Shown: one piece after another, positions 1 through 10,882 of the stretch | How the letters are laid out: each line of letters opens with the position of its first letter | Position numbering within the stretch: position 1 is the stretch's first letter | Source of the DNA: Zea mays | Taxonomy: Eukaryota > Streptophyta > Magnoliopsida > Poales > Poaceae | Length of the DNA: 64,000 bases | Direction of reading: 5' to 3' | NCBI RefSeq assembly: GCF_902167145.1 | Contig: NC_050101.1 | Location: forward strand, 116,713,789 to 116,777,788 | Program-made: the position numbers and the translations under genes | Notes under the pieces: generated by a model | Databases searched by the model: none | What the model was told of the DNA's origin: nothing | The model's input: the letters and a program-made list of their open reading frames with translations, nothing else

Positions 1-1272
1 CGCAAGATCATCAACATTAGCACAAATATGGTTCACAGACTTATTATTGAAATCTAACAAAGAAAAGCGGAACAAGCCTCCGCAATCATAGCCTTTACCA
101 ATAAATTGTCCAGACTTGGACACAACTAATTTATTGGACTCCAAAACTACCTTGAACCCATCTCTACATAGAAGGGTTCCGCTAACGAGATTCTTGTGTA
201 TAGAAGGGACATGATGCACGTTCTTCAGCTGCACGATCTTTCCCGAAGTAAACTTCAGATCCACCGTGCCAGTGCCATGAACAGAAGCATGTGACCCATT
301 CCCCATTAGCACGGAAGAATCCCGGGCGCCCTGATAAGAAGAGAACAAGTTAATGTCAGAACACACATGAACATTAGCACCAGTATCAAGCCACCAGCTA
401 GGTGATTGAAATACTGAGAAGATAAAAGGTAAATTACCATACCCTTTGTCTTCCTCATTGCTAGCGACCACTGTGTTGACATTGCCCTTTTTGCCACGGC
501 GATCCGCTCGATCAGGACAATCCTTGGCAAAATGACCCGCCTCGCCACATGCGAAACATGTCAATTCAGCCTTGTTCTTCTTCTTCTTGAAGTTGGTAGT
601 TTTGTTGGGCTTGTTAGATTTTGGCTTTCCTTTGCCCTTGTTGTGGTTCTTCTGAACCATGTTGGCGCTGGAGTGGCCCTCGCTTCCTTTAGATCCCGTG
701 TCCTTAGCCCGAGCTTTCTCCTCAACATCCAGAGACGCTATCAGATTTTCAACTGATATCTCCTGTCTCTTATGTTTCAGAGCTGTGGCGAAGTTCCTCC
801 ATGTAGAAGGCAACTTTGCAATAATGCACCCAGCCACAAATCGGTCAGGAAGGACTATCTTAAGGTGGTCGAGTTCCTTGGCTATACACTGTATTTCATG
901 AGCTTGCTCTACAATAGAGCGATTATCAACCATCTTATAATCATGAAAGCTCTCCATGATATACAGGTCACTGCCAGCATCTGATGCACCATACTTAGTA
1001 GTAAGTGCATCCCACAACTGTTTCCCGTCTGTGTACTGCATATTCGCATCAACCAGACGGTCAACAAGGGCGCTAAGAACGGCTCCCGTGAACATAGTAT
1101 TGGCATGGTCGTACTCTTTCTCCTGTTCAGGAGTCAGTGGACCCTCAGGTCTGCCTTTACTAACATGGAAGACATTCATAGCAGTAAGCCAGAGCGTGGC
1201 CTTGACTTGCCATCTCTTAAAGTGCATACCATTAAACTTTTCTGGCTTCAGCGCGTCGGCAAAAGCAGCCAT
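1..1272 (-). CDS. gag-pol: Ty1/copia gag and protease, 5' part of a gag-pol ORF, runs off the window
   Basis: The minus frame from the ATG at 1272 stays open for 424 codons to the window edge. The N-terminal half is a copia gag of the UBN2 type, with the motif LWDALTTKYG and a region of the kind that assembles the particle. A basic linker rich in K and N leads to one CCHC zinc knuckle, CFACGEAGHFAKDC, at about residues 238-251, which would bind genomic RNA. A retroviral-type aspartic protease follows, with WWLDTGANVH at about residue 293, the catalytic DTG. Integrase and RT would lie to the left of the window. No stop or frameshift is visible. The start was chosen because it follows the leader and gives the usual copia gag N-terminus (MAAFADALKPEKFNG). 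The protein differs from the sirevirus gags in the rest of the window, so this is another copia lineage. Confidence 0.85.
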   Translation of the reverse strand, partial: MAAFADALKPEKFNGMHFKRWQVKATLWLTAMNVFHVSKGRPEGPLTPEQEKEYDHANTMFTGAVLSALVDRLVDANMQYTDGKQLWDALTTKYGASDAGSDLYIMESFHDYKMVDNRSIVEQAHEIQCIAKELDHLKIVLPDRFVAGCIIAKLPSTWRNFATALKHKRQEISVENLIASLDVEEKARAKDTGSKGSEGHSSANMVQKNHNKGKGKPKSNKPNKTTNFKKKKNKAELTCFACGEAGHFAKDCPDRADRRGKKGNVNTVVASNEEDKGYGNLPFIFSVFQSPSWWLDTGANVHVCSDINLFSSYQGARDSSVLMGNGSHASVHGTGTVDLKFTSGKIVQLKNVHHVPSIHKNLVSGTLLCRDGFKVVLESNKLVVSKSGQFIGKGYDCGGLFRFSLLDFNNKSVNHICANVDDLA

Positions 1273-1424
1273 AGAAAAACTAGGAAATTGTCTACAATAA
1301 GGTTTTTGGATTGTTGAATAATTAGACAAATTCCAAATTAAATTCCGAATATAAATCATGACCAAATCAGAAGAACTGAAATAAAAGCCAAATCAGATGA
1401 TGCGTACTGATTAGACTTACTGAT
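1273..1424 (-). other. Untranslated leader between LTR and gag, PBS eroded
   Basis: This is 152 bases between the apparent LTR end and the gag ATG. A copia PBS (TGGTATCAGAGC) is expected at once after the LTR, but only ATCAG is seen (minus strand, about 1420-1424), so the PBS is deleted or the LTR end is misplaced. A perfect GTAAGT donor follows directly, and acceptor-like TTGTAG and CCTAG occur before the ATG. A spliced leader is therefore possible but unproven. Confidence 0.4.
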
Positions 1425-2146
1425 TGTTGGCGCGCGCCAGGATCAGCTGGGTCGACGATGTCAGAAGATCACGAGCAGTCGCGTGAAGACGCTTCCCAAA
1501 AACCTTATTCGCCCTCTCCCGGTGCAGGATCTAGAAGACGAAGGGTTCCGGAGACCTGCTCTCCTGATCGCAGATGCACCTCTGCGGTCGGGACGAAGGG
1601 AACTAAAAGGCGGCTCAGCTATGAAGAGAGGCGAAAGCGAACTGGGATCTGGGGATGATTTGGAGGCTGGCTGCCGGGCTCCTTTTATAGGGTCGAGTCC
1701 GCGACCCCCCGTGCTTATCCGCCCACGAAAATCTCGCAATCAGTTGAGATTTTGTAGCGATCGGTTAGGATAAGCGTAACAGCCAAGAAACCAAAAAATC
1801 AAACGGCAAAAGGTAGCCGCGCCCCCGCAAGGCGAGGGGCCGGATTTCGGCGGACCATTCACGCGTATGTCGTGCGCCCGCGCCCTTCGCCCCGCCCCGG
1901 CCAGGCCAGGCGAGGCGAGGCGAGGCGAGCGCGCGCGCGCGTGTGGCTCTCCACACTCTCTCCTCTCATCCATGACTTGGTGAGTGAGTGTGGCTTCCAT
2001 ATTTAAGCTAGCTCTACTCCACAAGAGCTAGCAATATGGTGCTATTGGTTCCACCTATCCCTTTGCCATCCACTTATATGGGCTTTTGAGATTTTCCTGG
2101 GATTTATTTGAATAACTTAATTGGGCCAAGCCCATAAATCCTAACA
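1425..2146 (-). repeat. 5' LTR of the minus-strand copia element
   Basis: Read on the minus strand it starts TGTTAGG at 2146 and ends CCAACA at 1425, the TG...CA form of an LTR (about 722 bp). A TATA box, TATAAAA, lies at 1683-1689 and is followed by a C-rich leader, as expected for U3-R-U5. A GC-rich stretch with CGCG and GCCTC runs lies at 1830-1945. The second LTR is outside the window, so the ends rest on the TG/CA form and on the position relative to gag. Confidence 0.6.
1683..1689 (-). promoter_or_regulatory. TATA box of the copia LTR
   Basis: TATAAAA on the minus strand within the LTR, about 410 bases upstream of the gag ATG at 1272, followed by GGAGCCC and a pyrimidine-rich leader. 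The position fits the U3/R border of a plant copia LTR. Confidence 0.55.
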
Positions 2147-2157
2147 CCAACCAACTG

Positions 2158-2298
2158 AACTAGATTCGTCTCGTCTTTTAATCTTCGGCTGACAAATTAG
2201 TTTTATAATCCGACTACATTTAATACCCGGAACGAAAGTTCAAACATTCGATGGGACATGGGCTAAATTTTAACGGGGTGTAACCAAACACCCCCTTA
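2158..2298 (-). mobile_element. Remnant of a short MITE-like element
   Basis: Read on the minus strand, this begins with a GGGGGTGTTTGGTTACACC-type end. It continues with the common grass MITE body: 'TTCGAATG..', a stretch ATTAAATGTAGTCGGATTATAAAAC, then GAGACGAATC. I recognise the layout (TGTTTGG terminus plus AATTAGTTTTATAAT-type core) from abundant grass DNA-transposon derivatives. Only one terminus is clear, so it is probably truncated by the neighbouring copia LTR. The superfamily is not assigned. Confidence 0.45.
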
Positions 2299-3317
2299 GT
2301 GTAGGGCACTTCTCTTCTCTGGGGATGCATGCATGATGGCCCAGTCTTGTGATGATATGATATGATGGTACACCAAGATGGATTCACATACTTACGATTT
2401 GTTTGGTTCAGCCGTAGATTTCTGAAAATCCGATTCTCTAACTGTGAACCGTAAGAAAATTACTGTGAGCTGACAATCATGGTAATATATACTGAAATTT
2501 GTTTTATTAAATTGAAATAACTATAAATTATAGATTTTATAGGTAACATGAATCTAAAAAATCTAGGTAGAAGGTGATTCTGAATTGAATTAGCAAAATC
2601 TATTTTGCTATTGTACTGTTTGGTTGAGAGCCCAGCTGGTGAGAGGTTGTCCATGAACTCTCAAATAGGCTGAATTTTTGTGGGTTTACCGTTAATCCGT
2701 AAAAAATATATCCTACTTAGAAGTTTGCGGGTAACCGCCTTACACGTCTACTTTCACCTATTAAATAAAGAACGAAAAAATGTATTATCCCATTAACTAT
2801 TCATAGTAGGGCATTCCGTGTCCTATTTTGATCATTTTTTAGTTAGATTTTGTTTCAAACTTCTCATGGATTTTCTAGCACTACTTATCACAAGTGTGCA
2901 TCACCACTATATTTACCTACGTTAATCTACTCATCCATGCTCTCTTTTATAGTACGACTAAAAGAAAAGAAAATGTCCTATCGCTTCTCTAAGTGTCTAA
3001 TAACTTTATTGACACTTAGAATTAATTGATCCTTAACCTCCTCACATCCTTAAAAAATTGGCAATTAATTTTTTATCAATAGGGACATGAAAATCACATA
3101 AGCACGATTAATCTCTATTATCAAGACCTAACGTACATTATTTCTATAAAACACACGTTAGTCACAACAATCTTATGTTGTCATTAATCATCGAAACTCA
3201 ACTATATGCTCAAGGCATAGTCAATTATCCTTTTCTTCTTATCACTACTACAATGCCACTGGAGCACACATCAAAGCCGAAACGAGTTGAACAAGCAGAA
3301 CTATTTTTGCACTGATA
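2299..3317. other. AT-rich intergenic DNA, no gene seen
   Basis: There is no ORF with coding character, no RNA gene and no clear transposon ends. The stretch at 2395-2660 has two copies of a TTTGGTT motif in the same orientation, which could be an old degenerate transposon but cannot be supported. Confidence 0.5.
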
Positions 3318-3643
3318 TGTGCACATGAACATTTGATGCACATGCGGTGCACATGAACTAACAAAGTTTATATTTTTTTTGAAAACAATCGTACATATTC
3401 TTTAGACCCTACTCTAATTATATACAAATTTTCAACTTAAAATTCGTTATACTTTAGCTGTAATAAAAAAGGAAATTTTAGACGATTTTCTAATTTAAAT
3501 TTGTTAGAAATTTTGTCTTTTTTATTACTTATTTCGGGTTTTAACTTGAAATTCTGTACATAATTGAAGTAGGGTGTATAGAATATGTATCATTTTTTTG
3601 TAAACTTTATTAGTTCATATGCAATAAATATTCATGTGCATAG
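3318..3643. repeat. Fold-back element: long imperfect inverted repeat
   Basis: The left arm (from TGTGCACATGAACATTTG at 3318 to about 3490) is complementary to the right arm (about 3500-3643, ending TATTCATGTGCA). Matching blocks in order are TGCACATGAA, ATGAACTAA/CAAAGTTTA, GTACATATTCT, ACCCTACT..AATTAT and TTTCAA.TTAAAA.. The arms are about 150 bases each and meet at an AATTTAAATT centre near 3496. This is the shape of a MITE or fold-back element. A transcript would form a long hairpin and could feed small RNAs. No TSD was fixed with confidence. Confidence 0.65.
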
Positions 3644-4183
3644 AATATGTCCCAAATAAATATCCATGTCAAACTAGGAACACGAATGTGAGAAAGAAAC
3701 GCACGGGGCAGTCAATTAAACATGTCAGACATGCGTAGAGGTCATCCAAATTCTGTTGGATCGAGTAAGAAATTCGCTTGCCGTCACGTGCTTGGTCCAC
3801 GCGCACGCCGCATGAGTCCTGAGTCCTGACTGCCCCGTATCAAAATGGAAGAACCGAAGGCGATGCAGAAGAAAAGCCGGCGTCGTCGGTGTAAGGAGAG
3901 AAGGTGCATGCGTGCGTTACTGCACTACCCACCGGCGCGGCGACCGCGCGGCCGGCGGCTACGGCGACGGTGACGTGCGTGGTGGTTTTGCTTGGTTGGT
4001 GGCCTCGCCTCGCCATGGGAAGGCGACGACGTGGTGAGGATTATTAGTCAGAGGCCGCACGTAGTAAAAACATGTATAGAGATTGTGAGACTGCGACAGC
4101 AGGACAGGGAGGGAAGAAGCGTCACTGTCGCGGTTGACAAAGCGCAACGCACACTGCGACGAGACCACTGCACCGTAGCATCA

Positions 4184-4186
<3 letters not shown>

Positions 4187-4218
<32 letters not shown>
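4187..4218 (+). repeat. (TC)16 microsatellite
   Basis: An uninterrupted run of TC dinucleotides. Overlapping reading frames translate to RE or SL repeats and are not genes. Confidence 0.95.
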
Positions 4219-4221
<3 letters not shown>

Positions 4222-4660
4222 CGTCCAGCTTTCCCGGACGTTAACCATATGCATCATGAGATGTATAATTCCCTCCACCTTATGTTATCTCTACATCTAC
4301 TTTTTGCAGGGTGGCTGGCGGTAAACTGCAGTCGATGTTAACCAAAACCACTCTCTGACTCCAACGTAAACCATAGCTGTGGCCTACTCTATATTTAAAC
4401 TATATCTAAAAAAAGAGCCTTAGTTTTAATATCCTCTAAATCGTCCTCTTAAATACAGAGAATACCCTTTTTCTCTCTTATCTTCTCTATCCGTTTTTTA
4501 TAATTTAAATAATAAAGTGAGCGAATTAAAATATGTATAATGCATAGGTATGTTAAAACAAATCTAGACCAAAATATATCTCTAATATAAGTATTTAACG
4601 TAAAAAAGACGAGAGATAGAGAGAACAATGCTGGAGAGAAATAAGATATAGAGGAGAAAT

Positions 4661-4678
4661 TATATATATATATATATA
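4661..4678 (+). repeat. (TA)9 microsatellite
   Basis: Uninterrupted TA dinucleotides in an AT-rich stretch. Confidence 0.9.
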
Positions 4679-5901
4679 AAGGTTGTAAAGGTAATATATA
4701 ATTCCCTGTTTTACCATTCTTATTGTTTCTCTCCGCACAGTCCATAATCATTCTCATTCTCATTCCCCACACAACCCACGATTAGCTAAAATTAAAAAAG
4801 ACATGGCCACAAGGGAATTTAAACCTGTACCCCTTCAGGCCAATGCAAGCAGTAGCTACCGCTATGCCACATGTGTGTTTTTATCTACATCTATGACAGG
4901 AAAAATATCTACTATCACTGAGAGTAGCTTCCCAAACCAACCTGCTACCCTTGCACAATGCGAGTAGTAGTTAAGTATCACTGAGATTCTTGAATTATAT
5001 TTTTAGATGGAGGGAGGTAGTAATTAAAAAGAGTCTTGCATGCAATTTCTTTTGTTTGAATAATATTTTCAACTTAAATTCTTTTGTTGGCATACGTGTC
5101 ATTTATTCTCCGTAATATATTTTTTCTATGGATCTAACTTGTGAGTCAACCAACACGAAGGATGAATCTATGTTTGAAATTTGGAAACCCCGAATATATA
5201 AACACCACTAGCAGGAGGTGCTCGCGTTGGCGTCACTCATCGAAGAAGCTTGGTGACTGTCAATTCGATCTCTGGAAGTAGTCCTACGTGCCTACATGTG
5301 CCGCTATGGACGACAAGCTCCGGCGCAGCCGTCGCTTGGATACGGTGCACCGCCTGTCCATCATCATGCAGGGGACATCAAAATAATTAAAGAGTGGACT
5401 CTATACAAATATGGCAGAGGTACTAAATCAATTATTTGTATTCAGGACTAAACATTATCCACGTTAATGTCCTACTGATATACTGGCCTAACAGCAGCAG
5501 GGCAGACTGGAGCGAGCACACCAAAGTTCATCTTCGTTCATGTGTTGCTCGCGGTTCCAAGCTAAAGTGAACACAGCCGGCACGCAGGGGTGCTTAGGAA
5601 GAACCAGATTCATGGCCTGGTGAGAGGAGATTACAGCAGGCAGACACAGAGATGGCTTTTTAGATGCCATCTCATTCTCACCACTATCTACAAAAAGAGC
5701 TACTAATGATATTCATACAGCGGAGCAAAAGCCTCTCCCTCCAATATGATTCCGATGATCCGATCCATGGATCCATATCCATTCGAAGCAGCGAGCGAGC
5801 GACGAGAGAGCAAGAACCTACTACATGCACCACGCGCGGACAAGATCTGAATTATACTAGTATTTAAGGAGAGAACGAGCGTGGCCGGCCTCAGCAGCTC
5901 A

Positions 5902-6240
5902 TCAGCTCTGGGTCTCCGGGCACTCGAGGATGCTCTCGAGGCACGGCCGCCAGCCGCCGTCGCCGACTCCCTTGGCGTGGTTGGCGGCCTGCATGTGGTG
6001 GATCGCGTCCTCGAGGCGCCGCTCGCCGCCCTTGAGCTGCGCCACGAGCCACTCGAGCTCGCCGCGCGTCAGCACGACCTTCACCTTGAGGCCCTCCGCC
6101 GGAGCTACGGCCACCATCTCCTCCTCCTCCTCCCGCAGCAGCTGGCTTATCCTTCTCATCTCCGAGAGGCTCTCCTCCTCTTCCGGCAGAAGCATGCCGC
6201 GGTGACCCCGCTTGGCGGCCGTGTTCAGGCAGTTGCCCAT
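5902..6240 (-). CDS. Small plant protein, probably N-myristoylated, with a C-terminal WRPxLESI motif
   Basis: A single-exon ORF of 112 aa. The frame has an ATG further upstream at 6324, but I chose the one at 6240 because it gives MGNCLN. Gly2 is then a myristoylation site and Cys4 a possible palmitoylation site, which would hold the protein at a membrane. Visible parts are an acidic stretch (residues 20-23 and 37-41), a conserved-looking block LKVKVVLTRGELEWLVAQL (51-69), a helix-like basic and acidic segment (70-84), and GGWRPCLESI near the C-terminus (95-104). Small angiosperm proteins with an MGNC start, a VKVVxT block and a WRPxLxSIxE tail form an uncharacterised plant family, possibly DUF4228/PADRE-like. 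The function is unknown. GC-rich third positions over the ORF fit a grass gene. The nearest TATA-like sequence on this strand (TTTATATAG, about 6475-6484) is weak. This is the only ordinary host gene I can support. Confidence 0.75.
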   Translation of the reverse strand: MGNCLNTAAKRGHRGMLLPEEEESLSEMRRISQLLREEEEEMVAVAPAEGLKVKVVLTRGELEWLVAQLKGGERRLEDAIHHMQAANHAKGVGDGGWRPCLESILECPETQS

Positions 6241-9039
6241 GGCTGGATGGCGCGCGCGGCCTTCGGTTGGTGGTGTGTAGGAAGGAAGGAAGCTGAGTGA
6301 GCAGAGGTGGCTGGTGGGAGGCACGGCCGCGCGGGGAATTTTATGACGCCGGGATCTGGTGGCTGGTGCCTGGTGGTGGCGCGCGCGTGCAGCCGCCGTG
6401 GTGTGGTGTGGGTTCCGCTCCGCGTCAAAAGGGCAGTCCCGGTCCCATACGAACAGATCCTGCTGCTCTCTAGACTATATAAAAATTTTATAATATACCA
6501 CTTTATAGATAAATAATAATGTATATTGAAATTAATTTTTAAAATATATAAGACGCTAGATAATATATAGCGGTGTAGATTAGCACTTTACAGATTTAAA
6601 AATAAGAACGACGATCACAGATTAACCTGAATCCTGATCGCTCGACTGTGCATGCCTGGCGCTGGCGCAGTGTTACCCAATGTCTGGAATCCTGGATGGC
6701 TGGATCGGCGAGATGGCGAACGACGATCGTGTGAAGGGTGTGATCGCACAGATCGCACTCGTGTGGCGGTGTGGGCATGATGGTTGGGCAGTGGGCGGCA
6801 CGTGTTGTGCGGTCTGTGTACGTCGTGTGTCCATGTGCCCAGCACTACCAGCTTATTGGCTACCCCTACTATTTTACTACTAGCATATAGCTCGTACTAA
6901 CGTTACGTTCCTAGGAAGAGATGGACGACGACGGTGGCGGCGCGAGGGGTTGACGTCAATGGGGACGCGGAGAGAGGATGGTTGAGAAATGATCCAAATA
7001 ATATTGTCCATTAAATTTAAGTGGGTAAGGGAGATGAAGTTATTCAACGATCAGAAAAGTTGGTTTTTATGATGTGTTAAGTATGAATGCAATTTATTTG
7101 ATGGATGTAGTGAAGATTATAGGTGTGTGGGTTATTTGGTTGGATGAGTTTGTAAAATTTAAACTGGTGAATTATATAATAATATAGATAGATACTAAAT
7201 ATTGGACCCTATTAGTTTTAGGCCCTCGGTCCTCACCTCTGTCGCATACTCGCATGGCCTCAGGGCCGACCCTGCAAAAGGGTCGGGCGGGGTGTGTGGC
7301 ATGCACTGTGGTGGTGCGTGTGTGCGTGCAACCGTGCACATGGGCGCGGGCTCGCCTCCGGTCCATAGTTGCAAGCTTGGGATATATACGGTCGTTGGAT
7401 ACATGCAGGGCTGGCCGACGATAGTGAAATTATGCTGTCTGGTCGGTTCAATAATCGGTATTCCTTTATATTAAAGCCGGTTCAAAACACGGCCTTTCAT
7501 CGGCACAAAAACCTCCAGTCATCTGATCACACATCAACAGTTCCACACAAGACCTCTCAGATAGCCTTCTCGTGCCGTGCTACGAAGCTTCCAGGAGCCG
7601 CGCACGTGTAGCTTTACCCCAGGCGCCGGCTCAACAGGTCACCCCCGCCCCCGCGCGGAGATCCGCTTCCTCCCTCGCCTTGGCGTGCTGTCGCGCGCAC
7701 GCCCCACCCGTGTAGCTTGAACCCCCGCCGCCAACTCGGTAGGTCCGCCCAACCCCCTCCCCCCTCGGCGTCGGCTCATCAGGTCACCCCAACACTCAGG
7801 GCCTCCCACCAGCGTCGCCCATGGGCAGTTCCAAGCCAGTGGCCGTCAACGAGCCAACTATTGGGGATACCAGGAGGGGGGCACCGTCACCGTTCCTATT
7901 GCCGTTCGGCCAAGTCGTCGAGCACAAATCCAACAACAAAGCAACGATCTAACCATCCAAAGCCTTTTTTCCTTTTATTTTAGTCGTCGGCTTTGACAAT
8001 GATGAGTAACAACAACTGCTAGAGCGCCAGTGCCATCCTCTCCCCCCGTTGTTGCTGCCGCCAGGAATCCCATCCCCCTCCTCCCACAAACGACGCCGCA
8101 GTAAACCCTAATATGGGATTCTAAACACTTGAGTCATGCAAAAAAATAATATTAGTGTTATTGTGATTATGTGTTTTATAAATGGAGCATGTTTCTCTTT
8201 GTTAAATTAAATACTAAATGAAATATCCAAAGTAATGCATCATGCTGAATTTTATTTTTGTGTTGTGGCATCTAAATTTGAATTTGAAATTAGAACTTAG
8301 TTGAATTAGGATTTGGAATTGAGATTTGAAATAGGAAAACTAGAAAACAGGAAAAAAAAGAGAACACCTTCTGCGCCGAAGGCATTAAGATCCAGCCCAT
8401 CTCCACTCTACGCACTGCTAGCCCACGTCGAAAACAGGTGCCAACACCTAGGCCCGCGCAGTCAGCCCCCTTCTCTCAGCAAGCGACGTTGTGTCACTGC
8501 CATGGCGAGGCCCACGCCATAATCTCAAGCCACACAATCTAGCTCCCCTCACGCGCGCGTCTTTCTCCGCCCGCTGGCAGATGGACCCCGCAGGCCGACC
8601 CTCGGCCAGCCGGCGCCGACACCATGGAGTCACTACGCGAGCGGGCCCCAACCCACAACACCTCATTCCCTCTCGCCGTGTCAATAGGACTCACAACAAT
8701 AAAATGTAATCTTCATGGAAAGATAAATAGAGAGTCAAATAGATAGCCAAAAATAAAGAGTCCCTTGAGATGCTCTCCCCTTTTTCAAAATTTAATTTTC
8801 CTTTTGGGTAAGAAGAGAATCACAGAGAATTTGACTATTGCATTATATAGACTAACCTTCCCCTATATGTATGAATATAAAAAAATAATAACAACTAAAA
8901 ATCAACCCTATGCATATTTAAGAGGGAGGTGGGGGGGGGGGGGGGGGGTAAAAGAACTAAATGTGGTTTTAATCTATATAATGAATGGAGGAAGCATGTA
9001 AAGGATACTGAATGATCCTGATAGTAAAATGCATGGTAC
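6241..9039. other. Promoter side of the small gene, then intergenic DNA; no second gene supported
   Basis: 6241-6470 is GC-rich and should hold the promoter and 5' UTR of the minus-strand gene. 7230-8100 and 8360-8650 are GC-rich blocks with Pro/Arg-rich short ORFs on both strands (for example 7717-7983), but none has a recognisable domain. 7266-7286 is a perfect 8-bp stem (CCGACCCT/AGGGTCGG) with a 5-base loop. A G homopolymer lies at 8931-8948. Confidence 0.4.
8931..8948 (+). repeat. G18 homopolymer
   Basis: Eighteen consecutive G residues after AGGGAGGT. The length is likely to vary or to be mis-called. A single-strand G-quadruplex is possible. Confidence 0.85.
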
Positions 9040-9640
9040 CAATTGAACTTTAAATCGATATATACGATACCCATCGTTGGATTCTTGAAGTAGAATCATA
9101 TTGCTTTTCTCCGAGGATTCCCTTCTCCTTTATTGAGACTACTATACATGTCATAAGCTTGACAAAAGTGTTAGTCTCAAAGATGCCAATATTTAGATTG
9201 ACCTCCCCTAAAGGTGTGCATCAGGTTTTGAATACTTATAGGAGACATGCACTTGGACAAGATCAAGATACCCCTTAAACAAAAATGTCACATGGGTGTG
9301 ATCATTACTTAGGCGATACTTACTAGCAAGTCACGAATAATTTGGGCTTTGGCACATACAAATTGAACGATACCAATTGATAATAAGTACCACTTGAATC
9401 ATCTGTTAGAAAATTAAATGAGCTATATGACATGCTCCTGATTATTTTAAACCATCAAGGTGTGCTCCAAACGCACAGTACCAAGCAATCGTACCATATG
9501 ATTGTCCTAGTGTATGTATGTCAAGTATTTAAAACAAAATACATAGCAAAACTATGTATAAAAAGGTAAATTAGATACCACTTGTAAGGTAAACATTTAA
9601 TACTAATTTGGAATGGTAAAAAACTAGTTATCTAATCATG
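9040..9640 (-). mobile_element. Orphan fragment of a sirevirus region upstream of a 3' LTR
   Basis: The minus strand carries the order seen before the 3' LTRs of elements B, D and F. It has a run TATAAGTATTCAAAACCTGATGCACACC, then an AGGGGAGGT purine tract (about 9205-9215), then TTTGAGACTAACACTTTTG. The same blocks occur at 23965-24035 (plus strand) and 47935-48005 (minus strand). No LTR or ORF is attached, so it is an old truncated copy. Confidence 0.55.
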
Positions 9641-10669
9641 GGTAGAGAATTTGGGTCTATAGCCTTTTCTTGTCAATTAACGTTATCCGATATGATGCAC
9701 CATATGATATTCATTTAGATTTAGGCGTTGTTTTTTTACGGATATTGCTTGTGTCGTGATGGAGCTCATGTAATTTAAGGGTGTGTTTGCTTCTGCTTTT
9801 AAAATATGCTTCTGCTTTAAAAAGTAGAAAGATTAACCAAATAATTCCCACCCGGGCCCAATTTTTCTCACCGCAACTGCTTTTTTCCCATCATGTCTGC
9901 TTTTCCATAGTTCAACTCATGAAGCAGGTAGACCATGCTTTTCCATCGGTGGCAGTGAACCAAGCTCAAAGAAATTACCCACCTGCGATTAGTTAAGTGG
10001 TATTGAACCATTATTTGTATTTCTTCTCTTTTCTTTCTCATCCATCGTTCTCTCCACACATCAAACAAGACCAAACAAAACTGAGAGGAAAGCTAGGGTT
10101 CGGCCGCTGGGCCTCCCACCACTGGTCTCTGGTCACCACCCATCCTAGAGCTAGATCTTGGCCTCCAAGTTGTTATCCTCCATAGTAGTCTTGTCAGCTT
10201 CTCTAGGCGGGACCCCCTCTTCGGGAGGACGTTATTTAGTTATTTTTAAATTACTTGCTAGTTATTTATATGTGTGGAATATTATAATGATAAAAATTAT
10301 GCCAATCAGCACAAAAAATGTTGCACCACGGTTAATTTACATATAAACAATATTATAATAGATCATATGAAATCTATTGTTTCACAACTGTTTGAACCAA
10401 ATGACTTTCAATTTTCTCAATATACAACTCACAACAACTTTTTCACAGCAACAGTCGCTCACGTCAAGGTCAACCACCATAGCCACACCTAGAGTCTAAG
10501 CTGACATTTTAGAGACTTAGGACCTCGAACAGACTTAAAGATTAGAGCCTCTTCTATATAATATGTTTTACTTAATATTCACACATTTTTATCATTGAAA
10601 ATTAATATGATATGGTATTGAAACATATCAATTATTCATACAATATCTTAAACGTTTCTTCTAACATTT
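9641..10669. other. Intergenic DNA with a possible MITE end
   Basis: GGGTGTGTTTGCTTCTGC at 9779 followed by repeats of GCTTCTGCTTT resembles one terminus of a grass hAT-type MITE, but the opposite end is not found. No gene is supported. Confidence 0.35.
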
Positions 10670-10882
10670 TTATGCAAAGTCATCAATGATGGTAGTGATA
10701 TCAACCTCATCCAATAATTTATTCTCAATAAATAAAGTTGTCAAACTGTTCGGTTGTTCTTGGAACATTATAAACCTTAAATAGTTTTTCAACAATTTCG
10801 GTTTTGAAAAGTTTCTTTTAGCATGCCGATGTCACAAGCATGATTAATAAGATCTGATAAGCAACAGATATATTGGGATAAG
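10670..10882 (-). pseudogene. C-terminal hAT/ZMYM-type dimerisation domain, part 1 (distal end)
   Basis: The minus strand reads YPNISVAYQILLIMLVTSA, then after a one-base frame change AKRNFSKPKLLKNYLR..., and ends DEVDITTIIDDFA before a TAA at 10670-10672. This is the hAT C-terminal dimerisation domain found in plant zinc-finger MYM/TTF-type transposase-like proteins, whose usual pattern is YPN-AYRILLTIPVTVASAERSFSKLKL-I--YLRSTM. The frameshift lies near GCATGC at about 10817. The 5' side of the domain is on the far side of the 43-kb nested insertion (53868-53906), joined through the TSD ATAAG. It is a dead gene or transposon. No intact protein is possible here. Confidence 0.7.

Larger units (their letters stand above)
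3644..5901. other. Intergenic DNA with microsatellites, no gene supported
   Basis: A GC-rich patch at about 3780-4030 (CCGGCGCGGCGACCG...) lies in AT-rich DNA. It could be the edge of a gene promoter, but no credible ORF is attached. The (TC)n and (AT)n tracts are listed separately. A 60-codon minus ORF at 5488-5670 has no recognisable features. Confidence 0.4.

Noticed and set aside
4048..4324. ORFs with RERERE or SLSLSL repeats
   Set aside because: They are translations of the (TC)n microsatellite.
5488..5670. 60-codon minus ORF MASKKPSLCL...
   Set aside because: No recognisable domain, no supporting neighbours, and length expected by chance.
5881..6300. 139-codon plus-strand ORF opposite the small gene
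   Set aside because: It is a shadow of the GC-rich minus-strand gene. The minus protein has MGNC and WRPxLESI motifs; the plus one has none.
7717..7983. 88-codon Pro/Ser-rich ORF in a GC-rich block
   Set aside because: No domain, no codon or context support; could be part of an unrecognised exon but cannot be claimed.
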